This document shows, in pieces, positions 41,177-48,666 of a stretch of DNA of 64,000 bases (position 1 is its first letter; every line of letters begins with the position of its first letter). The stretch spans positions 744,001-808,000 of the forward strand of contig NZ_BPRC01000001.1 in the NCBI RefSeq assembly GCF_022179725.1, in the 5' to 3' direction. The position numbers and the translations under genes were made by a program. This DNA is from Methylorubrum aminovorans. GTDB taxonomy: Bacteria > Pseudomonadota > Alphaproteobacteria > Rhizobiales > Beijerinckiaceae. The notes under the pieces were generated by a model, which made no database searches, had not been told where the DNA came from, and saw only the letters and a list, made by a program, of their open reading frames with translations.

Positions 41177-42109
41177 TCAGGCGGGCCGGAACGTCCCCCC
41201 GAGCAGGGGCGGCCCGTCGGTGACGGCGAGGCCGCGCTCCACCAGATCCTCGAGATGGGCGAAGACGGACAAGGCCGCCGCACCGCGCAGATGCGGGGCG
41301 AGGCCTTGGTAGACGGTGCCGACGATCGCCGCGATGTCATGATCGCCCGCCTCAAGCCGGGCGCGGATCGCCGCCTCGCGCTGGCGGCGGTGAGCGGCAA
41401 GCCCGCGCACGAAGCGGCGCGGATCGCGCACCGGCCCACCATGGCCCGGCCAGTACAGCGTCTCACTCCGTTCGCGCAGGCGATCCAGCGAGTCCATGTA
41501 GGCCCGCATCGACCCGTCGGGCGGCGCGACGATGGAGGTCGACCACGCCATCACATGGTCGCCGGAGAACAGCACGTTCTCCTCGGGAAGGGCGAAGGCG
41601 AGATGGTTCATGGTGTGGCCGGGTGTCGCCACAGCGGTCAGCGTCCATCCCTCGCCGGTCAGGCTCTCACCATCCGCCAGCTCGCGGTCGGGCCGGTGCT
41701 CGCGGTCGGCGCTGGCGTCGAGGGCGGGGAGTTCGTTCTCCGCGAGTTGCCGCGCCGCACGGTGCAGGCCGCAGCCGACGATCGGTGCCCCCGTGCGCGC
41801 CTGGAGCAGGCGCGCGCCCGGAGAATGGTCGCGGTGGGTGTGGGTCACGACGATGGCAGCGATCCGCTCGCCCTCGAGCGAGGCCAACAGCCCCTCGATA
41901 TGCCCGGCCTCGGCCGGTCCCGGATCGATCACCGCCACCCGACCGTGCCCGACGATGTAGCTGCAGGTCCCGCTCGCGGTGAAGGGGCCGCCGTTGGGGC
42001 AGATCCGCCGTCGCACGAGGGGGCTCAACGTCTCGGTCCGATCGGGCGCCGGCAGAGCGCTCTCGAAGCCGGGGGAGGGGCCTTGCGCGTCCGCGGACGA
42101 TTCACTCAT
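41177..42109 (-). CDS. Metallo-beta-lactamase-fold hydrolase (LACTB2/glyoxalase II-like)
   Basis: The protein has the MBL metal motif VTHTHRDHSPGARLL, a following GHTMNHLAF His and the FSGDHVMAW Asp, then YWPGHGGPVRDP. A C-terminal winged-helix-like segment (Q-G-L-A-P-H-L-R-G-A-A-A-L-S-V-F-A-H-L) is typical of LACTB2-like members, which include hydrolases and endoribonucleases. The substrate is not evident. I chose the ATG giving MSESSADAQG; a TTG at 42169 is an alternative. Confidence 0.85.
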   Translation of the reverse strand: MSESSADAQGPSPGFESALPAPDRTETLSPLVRRRICPNGGPFTASGTCSYIVGHGRVAVIDPGPAEAGHIEGLLASLEGERIAAIVVTHTHRDHSPGARLLQARTGAPIVGCGLHRAARQLAENELPALDASADREHRPDRELADGESLTGEGWTLTAVATPGHTMNHLAFALPEENVLFSGDHVMAWSTSIVAPPDGSMRAYMDSLDRLRERSETLYWPGHGGPVRDPRRFVRGLAAHRRQREAAIRARLEAGDHDIAAIVGTVYQGLAPHLRGAAALSVFAHLEDLVERGLAVTDGPPLLGGTFRPA

Positions 42110-42196
42110 GGGGACGACTTCAAACGACGACGGTGCCGCCCGCCTACGACAGCGCGGCGCTTTCGCCAACTCGCGGCCTGACCCGCGAGGCGGCGG

Positions 42197-43225
42197 TCAA
42201 TGCCCGAACGGCGAGGGCGCTACCACACGGACTTGGGCGAACCCCTCGCCACGCGAGACCACCGGCGCGAAGCCCGCGGAGGCCATGTCGGTTCGCAGAT
42301 CCATGGTCTGCGCTTCGGCCACGCGCAGGCGGCGGGATCCGGACCGCGCAACGCGCAGCACGTCTTGGAACGCCGCCTGCGCCGCATCGCGACGCAGGGC
42401 TCCGACGCGTTCCTCGATAGCACCGCGTCCGCGCTGGCTTAGGGCCGCGACCCGGTAATCGACGAGCCGTGGCCCCGAGCGGGAAAGGCCGGTAACGAGA
42501 TCGGCCCCCTCTTCCGAGGCGACCACATCGCCCGGGCGCAGGGTGCGGTCGTCGGCCAGGGGCATAAGCGGTCCCGCGACGCCCGATGGCTGGCACGCGC
42601 AGTTCTCCACGCGCGTGCGACGATAGAGATTGGCCGAGGCGGTGCGCAGATAGGGTCGGCCATCGAGACCAGCCGATTGCTCCATCTCGAACCGCCCCGG
42701 CGCCAGGGTGAACAGGTCGGTCTGCGCGCTCGGGCAGGCGGCGGCGCAAGCGGCCGCGTGAACGGCAAGATCCCCCCGTGCCTGCAGGCGGCCCAGGGGA
42801 AACACGTACCCGTCGCAGCGGCGCACGCAGACGGTCCGCGTTCCGGTGGCGAAGGAGGCGGGCGCGACGGCCCGCTCCCGGCGGCCCGGCCGCACCGGAC
42901 GCGCATCGAGGCGCGGCGTGCGTTGCACGAAGCGCTGCCCGGCGGCGAATCGGGTATCGGGCAGCGACGCGTAGCGACGGGGGGCCCTGGGCATGGGCTT
43001 CGCGACGGGCTCGGGAGCAGCGCTTGCGCCACCGAAAATCGTTTCAAATAATCCGTTGAACAACCCGCGCTCGGAAGCTCGCACCATCGTCGCAGCACTC
43101 GTCGCGCCGATACCGATCAGCAAGCCCAGGACAGCGGTCACGAGCAAGCGTCGCCGCGGCATATGAACTCGATCGGCGGCACCGCTCGCCGACAACGCTC
43201 CAGGCCTACGCTTGCCGAACTCCAT
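42197..43225 (-). CDS. DUF2865 domain-containing secreted protein
   Basis: The 342-residue protein has an N-terminal basic stretch and one signal-anchor helix (LLVTAVLGLLIGIGATSAAT). The DUF2865 core contains TRTVCVRRCDGYVFPLGRLQ and AAACAAACPSAQTDLFTLAP, with conserved cysteines, then ENCACQPS. DUF2865 is a Hyphomicrobiales envelope domain of unknown function. The C-terminal third is charged and may be flexible. The ATG at 43225 was chosen over an upstream in-frame start. Confidence 0.82.
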   Translation of the reverse strand: MEFGKRRPGALSASGAADRVHMPRRRLLVTAVLGLLIGIGATSAATMVRASERGLFNGLFETIFGGASAAPEPVAKPMPRAPRRYASLPDTRFAAGQRFVQRTPRLDARPVRPGRRERAVAPASFATGTRTVCVRRCDGYVFPLGRLQARGDLAVHAAACAAACPSAQTDLFTLAPGRFEMEQSAGLDGRPYLRTASANLYRRTRVENCACQPSGVAGPLMPLADDRTLRPGDVVASEEGADLVTGLSRSGPRLVDYRVAALSQRGRGAIEERVGALRRDAAQAAFQDVLRVARSGSRRLRVAEAQTMDLRTDMASAGFAPVVSRGEGFAQVRVVAPSPFGH

Positions 43226-43575
43226 CTCGCTGCCCCTTCGCTCCGGCGCGTGCGAGTGTGTCCGCCCTCGAAGCAAGACCAGCCGAACGGATCGCCCGGC
43301 TCTCAGCTAGGCCGCCGGTCGTGGCAGTGACAATTTGGGAAGACCACGCAGATTCGGGCGAGCACTGCCGTATTGCACGGGGAAATGGCTTTTTCCGCTG
43401 CAGATACCGAAGATCGGCCTCATCCAGGCCCGCGCAGCACCACGCCCAGAGCCAGGGCCGCGCGACGATCGGCGGAAGGTCGCCTGCCAAGAAAAAACGC
43501 CGCCCGAGGGGACGGCGCTGAAATTGATCGCCTCGCGGCGATCGAAGGGGGAAATTCAACGGGTGGCTGGCTGCC
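43226..43575. other. Gap between the DUF2865 gene and the next minus-strand ORF
   Basis: About 350 bp with no convincing gene. It contains a minus-strand terminator at 43492-43517, listed separately. Several overlapping ORFs of 85-140 codons here have poor coding character. Confidence 0.4.
43492..43517 (-). terminator. Minus-strand intrinsic terminator
   Basis: On the minus strand CGCCGTCC and GGGCGGCG form a stem with one mismatch and a 4-nt loop, followed by six T residues. It lies about 59 nt after the stop of the small minus-strand ORF at 43576-43851 and supports transcription in that direction. Confidence 0.65.
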
Positions 43576-43851
43576 TCAACGGCGGCGAGCGGATTTCACC
43601 CGGACGGGAATGGGCTGCAGAACCGGCTGCGGCGCAAGCGAGGACACGAGCCGAGCGGCAGCCTCCAAAATCGCTTTCGCCTGTGCAACACCGGGAACTA
43701 AGGGCTTTTTCTGTGCGGGCACGCCAGAGGCCTCCTTCACATCATCAAGTCTGATCGTCGTCTTGCCGTAAGATGGTGACGAACGGCCGGCTTTGCCAGT
43801 CGGTTCCGAGGGCCTGCGACGGTCGCACGCGGTTCGTGATAAACCCTTCAC
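43576..43851 (-). CDS. Small basic protein, unknown
   Basis: The 91-residue ORF starts with a GTG and contains [13 protein letters not shown], then [20 protein letters not shown] and a basic end V-K-S-A-R-R-R. I do not recognise the family. A T-tailed hairpin follows the stop, which supports a real minus-strand transcript. The start lies just upstream of, and divergent from, the EcfG-type promoter of the DUF1328 gene. Confidence 0.5.
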   Translation of the reverse strand: MKGLSRTACDRRRPSEPTGKAGRSSPSYGKTTIRLDDVKEASGVPAQKKPLVPGVAQAKAILEAAARLVSSLAPQPVLQPIPVRVKSARRR

Positions 43852-43869
43852 GTCATCGCGCTGGCAAAA

Positions 43870-43895
43870 GGAACTTGCGGCGAAAACTTGGCGTT
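43870..43895 (+). promoter_or_regulatory. EcfG-type general stress promoter of the DUF1328 gene
   Basis: GGAAC (43870-43874), 17 nt, then CGTT (43892-43895) is an exact match to the GGAAC-N16/17-CGTT pattern. It lies 56 nt before the ATG of the DUF1328 gene. Confidence 0.75.
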
Positions 43896-43951
43896 ATTGC
43901 TTCCAAGAGGCGGCGGCACGGGCCGCGCCAGTTGTTGGAAGGAAGTTCGAC

Positions 43952-44128
43952 ATGCTCGGGTGGGCAGTTACGTTCCTGGTGGTTGCCCTCGTCGCAGCCC
44001 TGCTGGGCTTCGGCGGCATCGCCGGCACGGCCATGGAGGCCGCCAAGCTCGTGTTCTTCGTCGCGATCGTGCTGTTCGCGATCTCGGCCGTCATCGGCCT
44101 GATGCGCGGCCGTTCGCCGACCTTGTGA
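43952..44128 (+). CDS. DUF1328 membrane protein
   Basis: The 58-residue protein is two membrane helices joined by [14 protein letters not shown], the DUF1328 hallmark ([20 protein letters not shown] at the start). Such micro-proteins are common in general stress regulons of alphaproteobacteria. The ATG has a GGAAGGAAG Shine-Dalgarno. A perfect EcfG-type promoter lies upstream, and nepR converges on it. Confidence 0.88.
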   Translation: MLGWAVTFLVVALVAALLGFGGIAGTAMEAAKLVFFVAIVLFAISAVIGLMRGRSPTL

Positions 44129-44201
44129 CCAGCGCCTGACAAACGAGCCGCCCCGATCCCGGGTGCGGCTCGAACCGTCCGACCTTCATCGCAAGATAGT
44201 G

Positions 44202-44423
44202 TCAGGGGCCGCTCGGCTCCCCCGTTTTCGGCCCGTCATCCTCAAGCCGCGCGATCAGATCGCGGAAATGGTCGGGGATTGGTTGCTGCACGACGGAATC
44301 GTAGAGCGCGCGCAGATGGTTTCCGATGCGACGCTGCGTCTGGTCATTCAAACCGTTTTCGCCACGCACCCGAGTGGGCCGGTCCCCAGAAGGGAACGTG
44401 CCGGCCGGCTCGTCCTCGTTCAT
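44202..44423 (-). CDS. nepR: Anti-sigma factor NepR
   Basis: The 73-residue protein has the two-helix NepR core: QRRIGNHLRALYDSVVQQPI followed by P-D-H-F-R-D-L-I-A-R-L. NepR binds and holds the EcfG sigma factor, and phosphorylated PhyR captures NepR to release it. The ATG at 44423 gives the usual short form. It is divergent from phyR and has its own EcfG-type promoter, so it is expected to be under negative feedback. No ecfG gene follows it. Confidence 0.92.
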   Translation of the reverse strand: MNEDEPAGTFPSGDRPTRVRGENGLNDQTQRRIGNHLRALYDSVVQQPIPDHFRDLIARLEDDGPKTGEPSGP

Positions 44424-44497
44424 GCTTTCAAGATCCCCTTGCCGCCACATCCGCCGCGATTGTCTTGCAGCTTGACATGAGTCATGGCTGCAGCAGC

Positions 44498-44522
44498 AAC
44501 GCGGCCATGCGGCCAGGGTTCC
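44498..44522 (-). promoter_or_regulatory. EcfG-type promoter driving nepR
   Basis: On the minus strand GGAAC (44522-44518), 16 nt, then CGTT reading to 44498 matches the EcfG consensus. The -10 box lies about 75 nt before the nepR ATG. Confidence 0.78.
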
Positions 44523-44532
44523 GCATGAGTCA

Positions 44533-44557
44533 GGAACGGACGTCGGGCCCCCGCGTT
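44533..44557 (+). promoter_or_regulatory. EcfG-type promoter driving phyR
   Basis: GGAAC (44533-44537), 16 nt, then CGTT (44554-44557) matches the consensus exactly. The -10 box lies 45 nt before the phyR ATG, and the -35 box is only 11 bp from the -35 box of the divergent nepR promoter. Confidence 0.8.
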
Positions 44558-44601
44558 AGGGGCGCATCGATAACGAAGAGCGAAGAGGCTCAGGGGAACT
44601 C

Positions 44602-45405
44602 ATGTCGACAGCACAACTGGTCGTGCAGCACCTTCCGTACCTGCGCCGTTATGCGCGCGCGCTCACGGGCAGTCAGGTGGCCGGCGACGCCTACGTCGCC
44701 GCAACACTCGAAACGCTGGTCAACGAGCCTGAGACCCTGGGTCGCAGCACGAACGTCAAGGCCGACCTTTTCCGTGTCTTCACGCGGATCTGGAACTCGC
44801 TCTCCGTCAACGGCCACAGCGATCAGGTGCAGCACGACCTGCCGGCCGAAGTCCGGCTCGGCCAGATCACGCCGCTCCCGCGCCAAGCGTTCCTGCTGTC
44901 GTGCCTCGAAGGCTTCTCCGAGGAAGATGCGGGCGTGATCCTCGATGTGGATGTGAACAAGGTGCGCGATCTGGTGGACGAGGCGGGTCGCGAACTCGCC
45001 GCCGACATGGCGACCGAGATCCTGATCATCGAGGACGAGCCGCTCATCGCCATGGATCTTGAGGCCCTGGTGGAGGGGCTCGGCCACAACGTCATCGGCG
45101 TGGCGCGCACCAGGAGCGAGGCGGTGAAGATCGCCTCCGAGAGCAAGCGCCCCGGCCTGATCCTCGCCGACATCCAACTCGCCGATGGTTCGTCTGGCCT
45201 GGATGCGGTCAACGATCTGCTGAAAACCTTCGAGGTGCCGGTGATCTTCATCACCGCCTATCCGGAGCGCTTCCTCACCGGCGAGCGGCCGGAACCGGCC
45301 TTCCTCATCGCCAAGCCGTTCCAGCCCGCCAACGTCTCGGCCGTGATCAGTCAGGCGCTGTTCTTCCAGCAGAGCGCGCGCCGCCGCGAGGCGCACAACG
45401 CCTGA
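44602..45405 (+). CDS. phyR: General stress response regulator PhyR (sigma-like domain plus receiver)
   Basis: The 267-residue protein has an N-terminal ECF sigma-like domain (about 1-135: LPYLRRYARALTGSQVAGDA, then PLPRQAFLLSCLEGFSEEDA) that lacks DNA-binding function in the family. A receiver domain (about 138-260) follows. D190 is the phospho-acceptor (LILADIQLADGSSG) and K238 (IAKPF) closes the site. When phosphorylated, it sequesters NepR and frees EcfG. The ATG has an AGGGGA Shine-Dalgarno. Intrinsic terminator downstream, EcfG-type promoter upstream. Confidence 0.95.
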   Translation: MSTAQLVVQHLPYLRRYARALTGSQVAGDAYVAATLETLVNEPETLGRSTNVKADLFRVFTRIWNSLSVNGHSDQVQHDLPAEVRLGQITPLPRQAFLLSCLEGFSEEDAGVILDVDVNKVRDLVDEAGRELAADMATEILIIEDEPLIAMDLEALVEGLGHNVIGVARTRSEAVKIASESKRPGLILADIQLADGSSGLDAVNDLLKTFEVPVIFITAYPERFLTGERPEPAFLIAKPFQPANVSAVISQALFFQQSARRREAHNA

Positions 45406-45428
45406 GCCGATCTCCGACGCTCTCGAGA

Positions 45429-45459
45429 GGGCGCTAGCCGCAAGGCCGGCGCCTTTTTT
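45429..45459 (+). terminator. Rho-independent terminator of phyR
   Basis: GGCGCTAGCC and GGCCGGCGCC form a stem with one mismatch and a GCAA loop, followed by six T residues. It begins 24 nt after the phyR stop. Confidence 0.85.
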
Positions 45460-45566
45460 CATGGAATAACCTCAGGCTCTCACGTCGGGCTGGCTTGGCG
45501 ATCAGCGCCCCATCCCAACCGCAGTTGACCGAAACCACTCGCGCCTACGCAGCGCCGGACATGGGC

Positions 45567-45599
45567 AAAAAAAATCGGGCCGGACCATTGTCCGACCCG
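45567..45599 (-). terminator. Strong minus-strand intrinsic terminator with no gene before it
   Basis: On the minus strand CGGGTCGGAC and GTCCGGCCCG form a 10-bp stem with one mismatch and an AATG loop. After one A, eight T residues follow. No annotated minus-strand gene ends upstream of it within 470 bp. Confidence 0.75.
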
Positions 45600-45810
45600 T
45601 GAAGAGGTTCCGGCCGATGCACAAGGGGAATGCGGGGAGGACCAGGTGGCCGGGTGCTTCATCAACGATTGTCGGCCGGCTGGGTTCCAAAAGCCACACC
45701 AGAACGCCGATTTTTCATCCACAGGTGCGTTTTTGCCACGATCACGGTGATCAGACCCTGGGGCTCTCGCGGAAGCGACATGACCGGCTGAAGCTAGAAT
45801 ACTGACTTGA
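45567..45810 (-). ncRNA. Candidate small RNA ending at the orphan terminator
   Basis: The terminator at 45567-45599 implies a minus-strand transcript, but no protein ORF of good quality ends before it. A TATTCT box (plus-strand AGAATA near 45796-45801) could be a -10 element, with a poor -35. The interval holds a 13-nt palindrome (GATCAC-G-GTGATC, 45740-45752) and a C-rich segment (minus-strand TCCTCCCCGCATTCCCC, from plus 45627-45643) that could pair with Shine-Dalgarno sequences. The 5' end is a guess. The RNA family is not recognised. Confidence 0.35.
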
Positions 45811-45829
45811 TCCGAAGCGGGACAGTGAA

Positions 45830-45855
45830 GGAACCGGAGATCCAAAAGCAGCGTT
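45830..45855 (+). promoter_or_regulatory. EcfG-type promoter upstream of an unknown gene
   Basis: GGAAC (45830-45834), 17 nt, then CGTT (45852-45855) fits the EcfG consensus. The -10 box lies 40 nt before the ATG at 45896. Confidence 0.75.
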
Positions 45856-45895
45856 GTGCTAACAACCTGTCAAGCTCCCATCGGAGATCGCAAAG

Positions 45896-46258
45896 ATGCT
45901 TCGGACCGGCTTCGTCCTCGGTGTGAGTGTTCCCGCTGCGATCCTGACGCTGATTCTACTGCCGGCGGTGCGGCAGGAGGCGGATGCGATGGGCGCTCCG
46001 ACGGCTCCGCGCGTCGCCTACGAGGCGCCCGCAACGCCCCTGCCCGGCATGCGCCCCTACTCCACCGCCCTCTATCCGATCCATGTCGCAACGGCGCCGA
46101 GCCCGTCGACGCGCACGGAGACGGTTCCGACCCGCTCGGCGCAGGAGGAGCTTCCGGCCAAGCCCCGCCGCCTGACGAAGGAAGGCTGCGAGATTCCGCT
46201 CAGCTCCCTCGTCGGACCCGAGGCGCGCCGCATGGTACCCGGCCGCTGCATGACCTGA
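45896..46258 (+). CDS. Small exported or membrane-anchored protein, unknown, probable general stress gene
   Basis: The 120-residue protein has an N-terminal hydrophobic segment (MLRTGFVLGVSVPAAILTLI) acting as signal or anchor. A Pro/Thr-rich middle follows, and the end reads KEGCEIPLSSLVGPEARRMV then P-G-R-C-M-T, with two cysteines that could pair. The end resembles small periplasmic proteins of Hyphomicrobiales, but I do not recognise a named family. A GGAG Shine-Dalgarno and an EcfG-type promoter support it. Its 3' end overlaps the antisense tail of the next minus-strand ORF. Confidence 0.65.
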   Translation: MLRTGFVLGVSVPAAILTLILLPAVRQEADAMGAPTAPRVAYEAPATPLPGMRPYSTALYPIHVATAPSPSTRTETVPTRSAQEELPAKPRRLTKEGCEIPLSSLVGPEARRMVPGRCMT

Positions 46259-46818
46259 TCGATCCGGACCCGTCGGTCATCAGGCCGGCTGGGAGATCTT
46301 CTCCCATCGGCGGTCGGTCCCGCCGGCCCCATCCGCTCGCGCGCCACGAGCCGATCACCCGGTGCGAAAGTGCCCAATGGCACGTCCCGATCCGGCAAGA
46401 CGACTGTCGTCAGTGTGTTGACGTGAACGAGCACGTAGCGCCGCTGCGGCAGCGAAGCCGCCGCCCAGCGTCGCAACTGGTCATGATAGGGCGCGCGCTT
46501 CCACGCACCGGCCTGGCCGGGATCGACCTGCACGTTCAGGAACCGCGTCACCGGGTCGAGGCTGAGCACCATCTTGGCCCGGTCCGGCCGCCACTCGGGC
46601 CCGATCCAGGCTTCCGTCATCCAGAGGCAGTGGAAGGCACGGCAATGGCCGGGCCGCTCCGCATGGATGCCGCATCCGCCGCCCGTGCGGACATGCCGGC
46701 ACCACCGTCCCGCCGGGCTCTCGACCGCGGGCACATCGTAGACCTTGCAGCAGAGCGTGCAGGGACCGCAGGCACGGCCCGGAGCGGGTACGGCGACGAA
46801 GGTGGCCGGATCGAGCAT
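46072..46818 (-). CDS. YkgJ-like Cys-cluster (putative zinc/iron-chelating) protein
   Basis: The first 180 residues look coherent: CGPCTLCCKVYDVPAVESPA, then WCRHVRTGGGCGIHAERPGH and CRAFHCLW, giving the cysteine cluster of the YkgJ family. About the last 60 residues read through into the antisense of the upstream-promoted gene at 45896 and have poor coding character. Either the C-terminal tail is real or the natural stop was lost, for example by a frameshift near 46280. The ligand is not demonstrated. Confidence 0.65.
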   Translation of the reverse strand: MLDPATFVAVPAPGRACGPCTLCCKVYDVPAVESPAGRWCRHVRTGGGCGIHAERPGHCRAFHCLWMTEAWIGPEWRPDRAKMVLSLDPVTRFLNVQVDPGQAGAWKRAPYHDQLRRWAAASLPQRRYVLVHVNTLTTVVLPDRDVPLGTFAPGDRLVARERMGPAGPTADGRRSPSRPDDRRVRIDQVMQRPGTMRRASGPTRELSGISQPSFVRRRGLAGSSSCAERVGTVSVRVDGLGAVATWIG

Positions 46819-46939
46819 CGCGAGCGGTCGTTGCGTCTTCGTGGAAAGCAGACGGCGCCTTCCTGAGGGAGATTGCGGCCGTTAGTGTGGCGGCGCTGCC
46901 GGCGCATCCTGTCGGCGTAGTCTTTACGGCTGCCGCATC

Positions 46940-48331
46940 ATGCTGTCGAACATCGCCGCCCGCGACGTCGAGACCCTGATCCACCCCTACACCAATCTCT
47001 CGACCTTCCGCGAGACCGGTCCGCTGGTGCTGGAACGGGGTCACGGCGTCTGGGTCTACGACACTGACGGTCGTCCTTACCTTGAAGGTATGGCCGGGCT
47101 ATGGTGCACCGCCCTCGGCTACGGCAACGAGGAGCTTGTCGAGGCCGCCGCCGAGCAGATGGGCCGGCTGCCCTTCGCGCATCTGTTCTCGGGCCGCAGC
47201 CATGATCCGGCGATCGAATTGGCCGAGACGCTCAAGGAGCTGATGCCGGTTCCGACCTCGAAGATCTTCTTCACTTCATCGGGCTCGGAGGCCAACGACG
47301 CGCAGGTCAAGCTGCTCTGGTACATGAACAACGCACTCGGGCGCCCGCGCAAGAAGAAGATCATCGCCCGCAGGAAGGGCTATCATGGCGTCACCGTCGC
47401 CACCGCCTCGCTCACCGGCCTTCCCGCCAATCACGCCGACTGGGACCTGCCGATCGCGGGCTTTCTGCACGCGGCCTGCCCGCACCATTACCGCGGCGCG
47501 GAGGCCGGCGAGAGCGAGGAGGCCTATTCGCAGCGCCTCGCCGCGGAACTCGAGGCGCAGATCCTGGCCGAGGATCCTGACACCGTCGCCGCCTTCTTCG
47601 CCGAGCCGGTGATGGGCGCGGGCGGCGCCATCGTGCCGCCCGCCGGCTACTTCCCGGCGATCCAGGCGGTGCTCGATCGCTACGACGTGCGCCTCGTCGC
47701 CGACGAAGTGATCTGCGGCTTCGGCCGCCTCGGCACGTGGTTCGGCGGTGAGGCGCTCGGATTGCGCCCGCACACCCTGTCCTTCGCCAAGGCGCTGACC
47801 TCCGGCTACCTGCCGCTCGGCGGCATCAGCATCGACGAGCCGCTCTACCGAGCGATGCTGGACGAGAGCGTCAAACTCGGCGGCTTTGGCCACGGCACCA
47901 CCTATTCCGGACATCCGGTCGCCTGTGCGGTCGCCAACCGCGCGCTCCACATCTACCGGCGCGATCGCATCGTCGAGCGCGCCGCCGAGCGGGCCCCACA
48001 TTTTCAGGCGGCCCTGGCGCGGCTGGCCGACCACCCGCTGGTGGGCGAGGCGCGCGGCATGGGCCTGATCGGCGGCATTGAGATCGTGGCCGACAAGCCC
48101 TCGAAACGCCAATTCGAGCCGAAAGCAGCCGTGGCGGCACGCTGCGTCGCCTTCGCTCAAGATGAGGGACTGATCGTGCGCTTTCTGGCCGGCGACCGCA
48201 TCGCCGTCTGCCCACCGCTGGTGATCGAACCGGACGAGATCGACACCCTGTTCGAACGCCTGACCCGCGCCCTCGACCGAACGGCGGCCTGGATCGCTCA
48301 TGAAGGCTTGCAACCGGGCTCGGCAGCGTGA
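46940..48331 (+). CDS. Class III aminotransferase (omega-amino acid type)
   Basis: The 463-residue PLP enzyme has the fold-type I layout of class III transaminases. It shows YLEGMAGLWCTALGYGNEEL, FFTSSGSEANDAQVKLLWYM, the K-G-Y-H-G-V-T-V-A-T region, LVADEVICGFGRLGTWFGGE (Asp binding the pyridine nitrogen) and the PLP lysine K284 in LSFAKALTSGYLPLGG. It resembles pyruvate-dependent omega-amino acid and putrescine-type aminotransferases. The substrate cannot be fixed from sequence. It stands alone on the plus strand. Confidence 0.9.
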   Translation: MLSNIAARDVETLIHPYTNLSTFRETGPLVLERGHGVWVYDTDGRPYLEGMAGLWCTALGYGNEELVEAAAEQMGRLPFAHLFSGRSHDPAIELAETLKELMPVPTSKIFFTSSGSEANDAQVKLLWYMNNALGRPRKKKIIARRKGYHGVTVATASLTGLPANHADWDLPIAGFLHAACPHHYRGAEAGESEEAYSQRLAAELEAQILAEDPDTVAAFFAEPVMGAGGAIVPPAGYFPAIQAVLDRYDVRLVADEVICGFGRLGTWFGGEALGLRPHTLSFAKALTSGYLPLGGISIDEPLYRAMLDESVKLGGFGHGTTYSGHPVACAVANRALHIYRRDRIVERAAERAPHFQAALARLADHPLVGEARGMGLIGGIEIVADKPSKRQFEPKAAVAARCVAFAQDEGLIVRFLAGDRIAVCPPLVIEPDEIDTLFERLTRALDRTAAWIAHEGLQPGSAA

Positions 48332-48666
48332 GGGCGGGAGCGATGGGCGCCTGGGTCAAGTCGCCGGCTCTTCGGATGTTAATCGACAGAGGGCGTTGCA
48401 AGACGGGCTATAGTGCAGTGCACTAACACGTGGCTGAAAAGTGACCCGGCCCGGTGCCCGATTTGTCGGCTTGCTCGAATGTCCGGCATTTCGGCTGCCT
48501 TAAGCTTCCGTTCATGTCACCGGATGGATCAAGGGTAAGTCGGCATCTTCGCAATCTTGCCACGACGAGGGTGTGTAAAGGGCCTCCTCGCCCCACGAGC
48601 GAGGCGTGAGACCCAATCGACGCGGCCGCGCACCGGCCGTCCCGAAGCGCAAACAGGACAGGACCC
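48332..48666. other. Intergenic region after the aminotransferase gene
   Basis: About 335 bp with no supported gene. It contains the 15-bp inverted repeat TAGTGCA-G-TGCACTA at 48411-48425 and no clear terminator. Confidence 0.4.
48411..48425. promoter_or_regulatory. 15-bp inverted repeat, possible operator
   Basis: TAGTGCA, a single G and TGCACTA form a perfect 7-bp inverted repeat with a 1-nt centre, about 240 bp before the next gene. It could bind a dimeric regulator or be chance. Confidence 0.3.

Larger units (their letters stand above)
45460..45829. other. Non-coding stretch between phyR and the next gene
   Basis: About 370 bp between the phyR terminator and the EcfG-type promoter at 45830. 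It contains the orphan minus-strand terminator and candidate small RNA. Short ORFs on both strands have poor coding character. Confidence 0.45.

Noticed and set aside
44393..44420. GGAAC followed by GTT inside nepR
   Set aside because: The gap is 20 nt, and the match lies inside a coding sequence on the wrong strand for any nearby gene.
45856..46866. Plus-strand frame of 336 codons overlapping the stress gene and the Cys-cluster gene
   Set aside because: It is out of frame with the better-supported gene at 45896 and made of Arg/Pro/Ser-rich filler.
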